From: Phoronis australis
Lineage: Eukaryota > Phoronida > Phoronidae
NCBI GenBank assembly: GCA_002633005.1
Contig: NMRA01000018.1
Span: 947,888 to 1,011,887, forward strand
Length of the DNA: 64,000 nucleotides
Reading direction: 5' to 3'
Below are positions 36,642-51,736 of this stretch, in pieces; the stretch's first letter is position 1; the number at the start of each line of letters is the position of its first letter. The notes under the pieces were generated by a model. The model saw only the letters and a program-made list of their open reading frames with translations. It was not told the DNA's origin and ran no database searches. The position numbers were made by a program, and so were the translations under genes.

Positions 36642-36783
36642 GGGTAAAGTTCAATAACTGTCTCACGGCTAAAAATCTAACCAAAATCACATATTCACAT
36701 TTAAAATACACGGCAATGCGTCGCAAACTCTTGTTTTTCTAGAGAGGTCCTCGCAAGGTCCTTGTGTTTATTGAACTCTACCC
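36642..36783. mobile_element. 142-bp MITE, copy 2
   Basis: Same length, ends (GGGTAAAGTTCAATAA and TTATTGAACTCTACCC) and internal blocks as 18722-18863, in the same orientation. This copy has the better-matched termini. Confidence 0.8.
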
Positions 36784-36901
36784 AAATTGTCGGTTGTCAC
36801 TGAAAGCCGCCATTTGTAAATAACTCGAAAACGAGATGGTGACCTGCATCCGGGTCTCGTGAAAAAATATTACGTGTTGTTCCGTTTGGTCTCCGTCTCT
36901 T
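36784..36901 (+). promoter_or_regulatory. Candidate promoter / non-coding first exon of SMIM14
   Basis: AAAGCCGCCATTTG resembles a YY1-type initiator, and a strong donor CTCTTG|GTAAGTAAAT follows at 36902. The coding exon of SMIM14 (41600) begins with a few untranslated bases after an acceptor, so an upstream non-coding exon must exist. This one is a guess, 4.7 kb away. Confidence 0.3.
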
Positions 36902-39900
36902 GGTAAGTAAATATTTCGAGTATTTTACGAAACTTTTTCTGTTGATTTAGAACCATTTACTGTAAACATAACAGAGTGTATGCAATTTTGCTAAAGTAAC
37001 GCTATTATTTGATTCTGTTCGTATAAATCATCGGCGAGTCTGGAATCGGTGTTTGTTTATGTTGGCCTGTGGCTGTGTCGCCCGAGCTTGCTTCGGTTCG
37101 TCACAAAAATGATGTCCACCAGCTGGTCGAGACTCGTTACAAATTTTCTTTGATGCTTTCCTTAATCATCCATGATAGCAGTCCGCTAATTGTGCCAATT
37201 GTCAACTGAGCTTCTTTCCTATGTAGGTCGATTCAAACAGCTTGACATGTTGGCCAAGTTGAAATGTTTACGTTTGGTGAATAGTAGCGTAGGCTACTGT
37301 AGACTACAGTGTAGTCTACACTGTGTAGACAGTGATTACTGTCTCTTAGTCTAGCGTACTTGAAGCTTCTGGCCGTCCCCAATACACTATATAGAATACT
37401 ACAAAGTATGACACTACGGACTAGAAATTCCACAGGCGTTTCACTTCAGCCGTCCATAGCAAATAAAAACTCAATAAATTCACACAAAACGGGTTCAACA
37501 AACCATGAGGAATTGTGGTTCTTTCTCCTAATACCATTTACGATGTCCTGCTCTACTGAGTTCGTAACAAATTCGCGGTCAAAGCTCAAAAATCTTCCCA
37601 AAAAGTCTCTGCGTACTATCAATATGCTACACGGAAATTGCTGGTTCATTACGCAAGGTTACGAAATGGTCTGGCACAGTGTGGAGTTAAAAGGTTGCTA
37701 GGTCTTATTGGTAGCTTTCAATGCAACAAACTCATGTCTTTTTGCCTGTCTAGGAAAATGGTAGAACTATTTTTGGTGTCCTTGACTGCAGGGCATTGTT
37801 TATTATGAAAGCAGTTTCGTACATTTCCTAATTTAGTGGTTTTGAAATCATGTGGCGAACACAGTAACGGGTCACTCATTCCAAAGCCGCACTTACTCAG
37901 GAGACCATTGCAACTAACACGGAACAGCTGATCGGGGGCAAGTGTTTGTAGACATGGCTGACGCGGTGCAAGTTAACTCTGCAGTGGTCATTTTTGACAC
38001 TGATTTGAGAGGTAGAGTAAGTTGCACCGGATCAGTTACTCCAGTTGTAACTGCACGTTTAAGCACAAACTGGGACATGGGGTAAGGGATCATCTCTGTT
38101 ATGCTTGCGCAATAGCATATATCCGGGTCGTCCGTTGGCATTGCACGTGGTTTGAACATTCTCTATTGTTTATGCAAACATGCACAGACTGTCTTCATGT
38201 AATTGACTCATGCTGATTCAGTCTGTGATGTAATGCCATGTAAATACAACTAAAGTGGAACAAGTCCACCTTGACAACTCTCACCATTACAACACGCACA
38301 CTGAAAACAGTAACCTGTGTAAAAACGGCTCAAGCTATGACATTGTCAACATGCCCTTTTGCAGTGAAGGCTTTATTGAAGATGCATCACAGTCTCGTAA
38401 TGAAATAAATTTCCAAAGTCTCTTTCGTAATATACACTATTTGAATCTAGTTAAAATGTTATCGTAATACATTCCTGTGAACATAGTCAATCGGTTTTGG
38501 TAATCCTTGCAGAATTATTTGGATAACGAAGTTGTTTCATTGATTCATACATCCTGCATATTCATCCAAAATTTTCTAATTCGCGTTCTCTGATTCATTT
38601 GACAAGTCTGCCAATGACTCATAACCTGCCACGACAGTCATGGTTAAAGGGCAGATATATCTTGTTTATTTTCAATATGCCAGCTTTGTTACAACACTGC
38701 AGTAGTTAAATGGATTTTAAAAACCAAAGGTAGCTAAAGGGATACCAAACCCGGTTTTGACCTATTAACAGACGCTAAAAGCGACTTTCCCCGTCCAGTT
38801 CTCTAAAACAAAATAATGCTCCATATCCTTCGACAACTCTCAAAAGTTTGAAAGAAAATTTGAAAACTCCTTCTTTCAAAGTCTGCTAAATGGGCAAGCG
38901 TGACCTACGCTTTTAATCAATTACATACCAGCTGTGGGAAAAGACCACCCACCAAGGACCCTAATGTCCAATCTGTGACATAGGGAGTATGAATTTTTAG
39001 TTGATTCCAGCCTTTCACTTGGAAGGTTGATGCCAAGAATTCATTAGCAGGTGACAGAACGAGGATTGGCGGAAATCATCAAAACAGGGTTTAGCATCCT
39101 TTTAAATATTGGCAATTTATAGGTACACACATTTTTATCATTTTAATTGTTTACATTAACTAGACTCGACAGCTATGAATAGTTTGCTAGTAGGACGTTG
39201 ATGCCCCAACCAGCACTGTCTTTGGTCAATCTTGAAAAGAATAAGGCTTTAGCCACTCCAAGTAAAGCTTCAACATGTTCAAGATAAATCTTTAGTCTCC
39301 ATCACACAATGTTTTCAAAGAATGTAGGCATGTGCTGCAATTATAATTTGAAAGCTCAAAGAATTTCATGAGATTTTTCTGTATTGAGAAAAGTAATAAT
39401 GCAGATGATGAATTTTTTGTAACTTTCTGTGAAATACCGTGAGTTCAAAACTTATCATTAGATATTGATCGACAGTATAAGTCTTTATGAAATTCCATTT
39501 GTTCAGAAGCACAGGGTGAACTTTCCAGGGGGCATTTTGTCAGCCAATCAAATTGTGCCCAGTGTTTCTTGTCATATATCAGATCACCTGGTTCAGCCAT
39601 GTAAATTTGCAGATGAATGCACAGTGTTGAAATCTGGTAAGCCTATATTATTTTGCAAAGAGCTCGTGTGTGAGGTAATCTGCATGTTTTGTATAACCAA
39701 ATACATGTCACATTTTGGTGGTTTTTGGTCAATACTGCTTAAAAGTGTGAGATTTTATATTTTGGTGTTGTGTTGCTCATGGCAATTCACTACCTCGGGA
39801 TTTTAGTTTTTACCAAAAATTATTTTTGTCAATATTAGAATTGATATCTTTGATTGTGAAAAGTCCAGAAATGCACAGAAATTACAAAATGGTTAGAGTT

Positions 39901-40977
39901 TGAAATTTCTTGTCTGATGCAATAGCAAGTTGTTTTTCAATCACATTCACATTCGTTGTGGATTACTATCCAGTGAGTACCCTAACCATGGATTATTGAT
40001 TGTAACATGTCCGATACCTGCTGATCAACATCATTTACTAAGTTCTGGGCAGTTATAACAGTAACTGTGTTTGAGGTAGTCTTCACCTTATTGGCAAGTG
40101 ATGTAAATCACAGGCTTAAAGTTCAACTACAATTTGGATGGAGATAATTAAATTTGGCTGATTTCTATGAATATGTTGCTTAGCCCATCCAACTGGTAGT
40201 TGGTGTAAGATGGTTTTGGTGGCAGCCAATCAAGCTAAAACTCTCCTTTTTAAGTCCTGGGTTACAAAAGTTCAAGACATTGCACCCAAGAATTGCCAGC
40301 TGGTGCTTTAAAATGGTTGTCACAAATTCAACATGTTGTCAGTGTACTTTGATTTGTAGACCATTTGCCAAGCTTCAGAATTGATCTCTTATTGTTCCTT
40401 TCTCAAATGGGGCTCAATTTCTGGGTTTAAAATAAACTGGCAGAACTTCATTTGTTTTGTGCATCCATGCTCTGCGCATATAGTGACATGCTGTGACAAG
40501 CATGCTTGTGAAGCCACAAAATCAAGTTGAATTTGACTTAGGAGCAATTTGCTCAATACAAAGTTCATACTAGTAATAGTAGTTTGGTGTAAATCTACAG
40601 GACTATTGTGATGGAGGGGGAGCAGCTCACTAGTCCGAAGGTCTACCAATGGCGGAACTGAGCCATAAAACATCAAAATGCTATTTTTGTCGGCATTCTT
40701 CGAAACTTACTGATGCAAGAATCACGAGAATCAAGTCAATGGCTCCACTGAAAATGCGTCGATTTACAGATTTTTGGCGAATGGCGAAATTCACTTTCGT
40801 ATGTCACCCTTCATGGCTCAAGTTTTTGAGTGCAAGTTTAGCACAAAATATTGTCTCGGATGTTGCACGAAAGTAATGGAATGTAATGTTTCTGAAAATG
40901 TTTAGAGATTAAGTTTTTCACATCCATTCAGTGACAACGTAGGGAAGAATCATTTTCCGAGAAACATGCCCATCTTT
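36902..40977. other. Probable SMIM14 5' intron or intergenic, no other gene seen
   Basis: Contains an inverted copy (about 37.90-38.06 kb) of the 7.0-7.4 kb repeat. Short ORFs at 37360-37701, 38255-38467 and 39465-39806 have no domains. A reversed copy of the 16-bp tandem motif occurs at 40629-40645. Confidence 0.45.
37905..38060 (-). repeat. Inverted copy of the 7.0-7.4 kb repeat
   Basis: Its reverse complement contains CTCTACCTCTCAAA, AATGACCACTGCAGAGTTAA and a GATCAGCTGTTCCGTGTT end, parallel to 7.29-7.39 kb. Confidence 0.55.
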
Positions 40978-41068
40978 GGACCAGTGCACCTTCGGACTAA
41001 TGCACCATAGGACTGGTGCACCTTCAGACTAGTGCACCTATGGACTAGTGCACCTTCAGACTACTGCC
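40978..41068. repeat. 16-bp tandem repeat, about 5.7 copies
   Basis: Variants of GGACTAGTGCACCTTC head to tail, each with a GTGCAC-like core. Confidence 0.9.
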
Positions 41069-41552
41069 ACGAAACCAAGGCGGGTTACTAGGTTAGTCGC
41101 TATGACTGTAAAATAAATTTACCTAGCTAAATATTTAGTGTATTGGAGGCTTGGTAATAGTGTTTAAAACGAGATTCTTTAGGTTATTTTTATTATCTAA
41201 ACCAACTTCCCTCCACAACTTTAAGTGCTGCAGTTAGAAACTCAGTGCGGCCGACAGCATTGCTGAAAGCGGAGGTATTGAAGCTGGCGGGGTTCTTGAA
41301 GTTTGCGAATATGGGAAGGAAATAAAGTGATGACGTGTTCAAGTATTATATTTTGAAGTAAATCCTTCACCTGGGCCAATAATTTGTTACCTGTAATATA
41401 TTTCACATTGCTAAACCACAGTCTCATAGGCCGTCCTTGCCGCTCATTGTTTTCGTCGATCTTTAACTCTGTAAGTCAAGTCCTTGACTTTCATGTCTAT
41501 AGCTTGTACGGTCATTTTTGTCGAGCCATTAATTGGAGCATGGATATTTTAA

Positions 41553-45300
<3,748 letters not shown>

Positions 45301-45528
45301 CTGTACATTTGAACTGAAGGAATGATACTGACCAACTCCATAGTGCCTGAAACACGATAACCGTACACTTACACATAGCTTTCCCTGGGTGTGTGACTTT
45401 ATAACTGCTCAGCAAGTACCAAGTACGAAAAAAATATACATAAAGATAGTTTGTTGGGTAATGAATTTGATCTTGTAATGACTGGAAAGAATTTCTGAAG
45501 GATTGTTGCGAGAACTGTTTCTTTTAAC

Positions 45529-45599
45529 ACAGGGTGTTTCAATAGGGTAGACCTGAGATACAGCTGCGGGAAATTCAGACCTTTTTGAGACACCCTGTA
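45529..45599. mobile_element. Short MITE-like inverted repeat
   Basis: Ends ACAGGGTGTTTCAATA and TTTTGAGACACCCTGT (reverse complement ACAGGGTGTCTCAAAA) flank only about 40 bases. CAGGGTGTCTC-type ends are common in mariner-related MITEs, an inference here. Confidence 0.6.
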
Positions 45600-46565
45600 T
45601 TTCCAGAATGTCTGGGTTGAGCTTTAAAATACTTAGACCGAGTTTCTCATCAAAGTGTGTGCATACCCTTTGCTTTTATTTTCCATTTGCAAATTTGTAA
45701 TAACGTTTATTGCAACCAATTGACCTACCTGACTTTCTGGTTTTTGAAAAGAAACATGTTAAAGCTGTCTTTTCTACTAAAGGTCCAAAATTGTGGTTTT
45801 GTAGTCCGCAGCTTATGTTTTGCTATTTATTTGAAATCGCAGGCACAAATCACTGGAAACTTTTAACTACCATTTCATCTAATTTCAACACAATGCTGAG
45901 AAATTCATATAGTTTCACCACTTTGTGTCAATGGTTTGCCATTGTGCCGATGAGTTTGCATTGTGCCATGCAGAATACAGGTCCACTTTGGTCAGTGTTA
46001 GGTCAATGTTGTTGATGCCTGGTTCAGTGAAGACTGTTGAAGTGGTCAGTCCTGGTTTCCCTGCCTTTAGGTGGCACTACCATAATTTGAGAATCTTTTC
46101 AGAACACCCGTCTGGTAGGTTGCATTGAAACAAACATTGGATTGCCTGATTTTTGGCGTTGGTTTTTTCATTAGTGTGCTACTCACGACCCCTGAAGTTG
46201 CCGTATTTAACTAATAAGAAACAGTTATACTCCTGTTTCCTAATTATGTTATTTATTTTTATTCTTCTCTGACAGCCAATGTGGTCAATTGGATGGTATC
46301 TTACTAAAACAAATTTTGTCCGTTTTGTGCCATGCTGTCAAGGTGTTATAAGATCCATTCACTATACTGTTGTGAAATGTATGAAATATCAATTTTGAAA
46401 CTTGGCACTTGATTTCAATTATCTAAGGTTGATGGTTCAAATCAACTATTATAGCTGGTGAAGTAACTTGCCATTGTACCTTTGGTGTGGTGTGATATAA
46501 TCTGTGATATGTGCAATACAGATATGAATCAACTGTGAATGGCTGGTGTTTAAACTTCACCCGAC

Positions 46566-46690
46566 GCCTGTTTCTCTATTGGCTTTTTGTCTTTTGGCTA
46601 AAAATCGGACAAGAGATGGCTTAGCCTGTTTCATGAAAACGGGTTCGGGTCAAAAGACTAAAGATCAATAGTATGTTCGAGAAACTGGCC
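46566..46690. repeat. Imperfect foldback element
   Basis: GCCTGTTTCTC...TATTGGCTTTTTGTCTTTTG on the left pairs with GTCAAAAGACTAAAGATCAA...GAGAAACTGGC on the right. Confidence 0.45.
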
Positions 46691-48134
46691 CATGAGCTTG
46701 GTCATGTAAAACTTCATGATGTATTTACTTCATATGTTGGATTGTTACACTACGTCAGAAGCTTTTTCAGTATCGTCAGCGTGCCGCACCATAGTGTGAT
46801 GTCGTTGTCTAGTGTATAAATTTTATGCAGCTGAGTTCAGTCATAATCTGAATTCATTTCTCAGTCTAGCAGTGTTTGCATCTTGTCGGCCACAGTTGAA
46901 AAACTAGATCATAACTGCCATTTAATTTAATTACCGTTCAGTGTATAAAATGTCATTTTGTTTCATGTTTTCACTTTTATTGACTCAAATTTCCTCAGAT
47001 AACATTTCATTGCTTCAAAAAAAACATTAATGTACTTTTGAAAGTTAACACATTTTTGTGCAATTTCCTCTTATACTTTTTTCACTAAACTTCTTTAATT
47101 ACTGAAGATCCATGCCACATCTGCCCCTTTGTGACATGCTCATATTTTTGTATGTATATATATATATATATTATGTATATTAATAAACAAGGTTAAAGGT
47201 GTGGTTTGTGTCTGAATTGGGTTATGTAAGAGCCCAGAAAATAGTTCAGCGAACAGGAGGATGTATTCGTACAAACTGTTGTTTTGGTTGTCTTCCAGTT
47301 TGTTTAATGGACGATGCAAAATCTTTAAAAAGTACATGGGCACAGGCATGCTCAATTCAGGCGAGTGTACAACAAAATGCTTTAATCGGCCTTTGTGAGT
47401 CACTGATGTGGCTGTAATGTTCGTGCAAGTGTGGAATAGAAACCTCGTGAACATAGAATAGGTGCATTCTACACGTACTTAATTGCGAAACTGACATGAG
47501 GCTTGGCATCCTGCGCCCTCTAGCGACTGGTTACAGGAACCCAATAGTGGGCCTACCTTGCTATTCATTAAAATACGGTCTGCATAAAAATGCCCGGGAT
47601 GCTGAAGTATTGCATTCTGGGAGCATTTTTGGAAACGTCTGTAAGCCAAATCATGAGTTGAGTATCCTTGGTTGACACACACACTGAAGAAAACATTATT
47701 GAGTACAGTGGAGCTTTTTTAAATGAACCTGGTTCATAACATGCACTCACTTATACAGGCGTGAATCCAGAGGTCACTTCTACATTGCTGTAATGGAAGG
47801 AATCTCAACTATCCAGTATGAATGTCTCATTGGGCCCCACTGGACAAAATCTCGATTATGCAGCTATTATGATAAACTGTTCCTCATTTCCAGCTAACTG
47901 AAGTGTATAAGAATTTGGTTACATCAACGAACATCACAGTGTCATATGTAGACCATTGGCCACTTTTATGCAAATTTAATTAAAGGAAAAAATACATACA
48001 CTGTCACTGCCTTAGATTTCGAGAGAAAAAACACTGCCCAAAGGTGACAATGCAACCAGCTAATGTTCTGTCTGTTGTATTAATCTGAGACAACTGGGTA
48101 AGTAACAGTAAATGGGTACCAAGTACCAATTGGT

Positions 48135-48254
48135 GCTCTGGCAGTTAGTGCACTGGCAGTTAGTGCACTGACAGTTAGTGCACTGGCAGTTAGTGCACTG
48201 GCAGTTAGTGCACTGGCAGTTAGTGCACTGGCAGTTAGTGCACTGGCAGCCAGT
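48135..48254. repeat. 15-bp tandem repeat, 8 copies
   Basis: GCACTGGCAGTTAGT repeated head to tail, with changes only in the first, third and last units. Shares the AGTGCAC core with the 16-bp array at 40.98 kb. Confidence 0.95.
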
Positions 48255-48726
48255 GTTGGTGAATCATAAACAAACGCAGCTTCATCTCTCCTGAGGTCTG
48301 TCGCATGAAAAGTGTAGAAACCGAAATTTGGTTTTGTGCTTCCTCTTCACAATTTGTTGAAAAAGGTTTAGCCAAGTAACGCATCACAATCTGGACATAA
48401 TTTGCAGAAATTATCTCGGCAAGAATCGCTTATTTGTATATTATCAGAGACTGCATTTTTGCTCTGGTGATAATTGTTTTTTAAGAAATTGTGTGGAGCA
48501 TACGACCAAGTTTATGACGTAGGTCTTTAGTCGCATCGTGAAACAGACTTCTGGTTCTCAAGTTATAGCAGCAAGAAAAGTACTTTTGTAAAAAAATCTT
48601 TATTTAGAGCATGTTATAATAAAATTAGAATAAATTGACTTTCTTACTCCGATTAGAAGTGATTTTGGTCTGTGGAAGAATGAACAGCTTAATGCTTATT
48701 AAGTCAAAGCTGTATAAGATGGTTCG

Positions 48727-48982
48727 ACCTGGCAGGGGGTTCTATGCATCAAGCATCACCTCAAGCACTAGCGAACCTTCAGTTCCTTCCACCTGGCAGG
48801 TGCTTCTATGCACCAAGCATCGCCTCAAGCACTAGCGAACCTTCAGTTCCTTCCACCTGGCAGGTGGTTCTATGCACCAAGCATCGCCTCAAGCACTAGC
48901 GAACCTTCAGTTCTTTCCACCTGGCAGGTGGTTCTATGCACCAAGCATCACCTCAAGCATTAGTGAAACTTCAATTCCTTCC
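48727..48982. repeat. 64-bp tandem repeat, 4 copies
   Basis: Units start ACCTGGCAGGTGGTTCTATG and end CAGTTCCTTCC; the four copies exactly fill 256 bases. CACCTG/CAGGTG E-box-like motifs occur at the unit joints. Confidence 0.95.
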
Positions 48983-49049
48983 AACACCTGAAATCACTTC
49001 TAATCTGGGAAAGGATGATGTCAAAAGTTTTGTAACAGTATATCGGACA

Positions 49050-51085
49050 AAATCATTAACAAGAGCAATGCGAAGCGCTGAAATGCGGCCACGAATGCAC
49101 CACAAACGGTGTGCTTCTAGGGTTGTTTGTTTCATAAAAATGGCCACTAGATGGGGGAAAAACGTCCAATTTATATGAAAACGGGCACATGCCATCAGCA
49201 TCGCTTCTTTAATAGAGAACTATTTGCCAAATTCCATAACAATCTGTTGGGAAACTTCAGAGAACGGAAGGAAAATGGAAAAAATGAAATGGCCACTATG
49301 GTGCACAGCGTTTGTTGGATCCGCCTGAAAGGTGTCGGTGTCTGTTGTTAGCTTCATATAAATACAATTACTAAATTTAATAAAGATCCTGCAGTGGGTT
49401 TAGGAGATGCAGCTATGGGCACAAAACAAAACAAAACTACCTCCAGGAGGCACCACTGTAGTTAAATTCATCATCGTCAACCGTCCTCTTCACACCTAGA
49501 CCATATATACCAATTTTCAAAATCATCTTTAGAATTGTTTGGTCGAATCCATCCGAAAACGGGAGGATAACGTCATCGCACTAATACCTAATGCCTACAT
49601 ACCAAATTTCATGAAAATCCGTTAAGGACTTGTGAAGATACAGAGGTAAACGTAAAAAAATAAAATTGCCACAAGGGGGCACACTGGTAGGCGGATCTGT
49701 CCAAAAGTCGTCATCATCTGTTGTTAACATCATATAAAAACACTTATTAAATTTCGTAAAGATCCTGCAAACGGTTTAGGAGATACAGCCAAAAAAAACA
49801 AAACTGCCACTAGGAGGCGCCACAGTAGTCCAAATCGTCCTAAAATCATTGTCAGCTGTCTTCTTTATAGTAAGCACATACATGCCAATTTTCACAATCA
49901 TCCTTTGAGAGGGGTGGACGCAAAAATACAGACTCGAAAACAGTAAAAATGGCCACTAGGTAGCGCAAACTATGTCGAATCCATCTGAAAGCGGGAGGAT
50001 AGAGTCACCTCACTAATAGGTGCCTACATACCAAATTTCATGAAAATCCATTCAGGACTTTTGAAAATACAAAGGTAAGCGTAAAAAATTTAAATTGCCA
50101 CTAGGGGGCACACCGGTAGTTGGATCCGTCCAAAAGTTCGCACATGCCGTCCTATTCATGAATGGAACATATGTGCCAAATTTCATGAACGTATGTAAAA
50201 GGGTTTTTGAGATAGAGCAGCTTACGTAGGACAGACGCCGCCCGGACGGACGGAGATGACGGCATAATGCGTCCACATATAAATATGTGGGTACATAAAA
50301 ATGGCCACTAGGTGGCACAAAGTACCTTGATTCCAGCCGAAAAAGGGAGGATAGTATCATCTCACCAATAGATGCCTATATTCCAGATTTTCTGAAAATC
50401 CAATGAGGGCCTTTGAAGATGCAAAGGTAAACCTAAAAAAATGAAATTGCCACTAGGGGGCACACCGGTAGTCAGATCCGTCCAAAAGTTGTCGTCATCT
50501 GTTGTCAACATCATAAAATACACATGCTAAATTTAGTAAAGATCCTGCAAACGGTTTAGGAAATACAGCCATGGGTGCAAAAAAAACTGCCACTAGGAGG
50601 TGCCACAGAAGTAGAAGTCAAAAAATCGTCAGCCGTCCTCTTCGTAGTAAGAACATACATACCAATTTTCACAATCAACCTTAAAGCGGTTTGGTTGATA
50701 AAGGGGTGGACGCAAAAAAGCAGACTCGAAAACAGCAAAAATGGCCACTAGGTGGCGCAAACTACGTCAAATTCATCCGAAAATGGGAGGATAGTGTCAT
50801 CTCACTAATAAATGCCTATATGCCAAATTTTATGAAAATACATTGAGAACGTTTGAATATACAGAGGTAAACGTAAAAAACTAAAATTGCCACAAGGGGA
50901 CACACTGGTAGTCGGATCCGTCCAAAAGTTTGCTCATGCCGTCCCATCCATGCAAAATTTCATGAACATACATCACAGGGTTTTGGAGATCGAGCAGCAG
51001 ACGCTGGGCACTGGACGGATGAACAGAGATGACGGCACAATGCGTCCACATATAAATATGTAGGCGCACAAAAATGTTCAAAAAT
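49050..51085. repeat. Higher-order repeat array with a CTCF-like core about every 145 bp
   Basis: Degenerate subunits carry GCCAC(T/A)AG-led cores at about 49143, 49673, 49806, 49956, 50098, 50305, 50450, 50591, 50745 and 50891, mostly 137-155 bases apart. Three subunit types (GGTGGC, GGGGGC, GGAGGC) alternate, so the true period is a triplet of about 435 bp. Each triplet has ACCAAATTTCATGAAAATCC and AAGATCCTGCAAACGGTTTAGG blocks. Two composite copies end with GATGACGGCA(T/C)AATGCGTCC and a near-palindrome around CCACATATAAATATGTGG (50272 and 51047). No ORF belongs to it. Confidence 0.85.
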
Positions 51086-51736
51086 TATTTTTTTGGCTAA
51101 AACTTACATGGCCATTGCATTTCTTCTGCCCTTTTTGGTAATTTGTAAAAGTGAAACTAATCATCGTATTGTAGACCTTTGATTATTCACTGATTTGTTA
51201 AGTTCAGGGAAGCAATACATTGAACTGAGAGTTACTGTATTTCATTTCCCATAGTAAGAATATTTACATTGCACACAAACAATAATGAGAAAATTACCAA
51301 ATGTGGATGAAAATGACAAATATTAAGAATTTACAATATCATTTAACCATAATTATAGCTGAAACATTTATGTACAAGTTGCCAGTACAAAAATAAGGAC
51401 AAACATTTTATTTTACCATATAAAAGCATTTGATGTGTTGAACTTTCTCACAACAAAGTGGGAAAAGTTTAGTCAAAGCTACTTCATTCTCTCGATATAC
51501 TTGAAAAAGGTAGAGAGTCCTTTCATAAGTGCTTAGTAGACAGAACTCAAATTACATTTGCATTCGTTCTTTGAACTAGGACATATAAATGGCACTAACA
51601 AGATGAAATGTGAATCTTGAGGTGATATAAAATAATTGTTACTTGAAGTTGACAAAACAATATGGAAAACAATTAAAAAGACCGTAATAACCTTGAGAAT
51701 TAAAATAGCGTAAAACACTCTATCCCAAAATCATTT
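51086..51736 (-). other. ZCCHC8 3' UTR and flank
   Basis: On the minus strand an AATAAA hexamer at 51407-51412 could end a 3' UTR of about 330 bases. Nothing else was recognised. Confidence 0.4.

Larger units (their letters stand above)
45301..48134. other. SMIM14 3' UTR and intergenic, small MITEs
   Basis: No further gene was recognised. It includes a 71-bp MITE-like element at 45529, a foldback at 46566 and a (TA)n tract at about 47153-47178. ORFs at 45657-46128, 47140-47454 and 47199-47417 have no domains. Confidence 0.45.

Noticed and set aside
48135-48982. CRISPR-like arrays
   Set aside because: The 15-, 64-, 33- and 28-bp arrays are contiguous units without unique spacers, in a eukaryotic genome.
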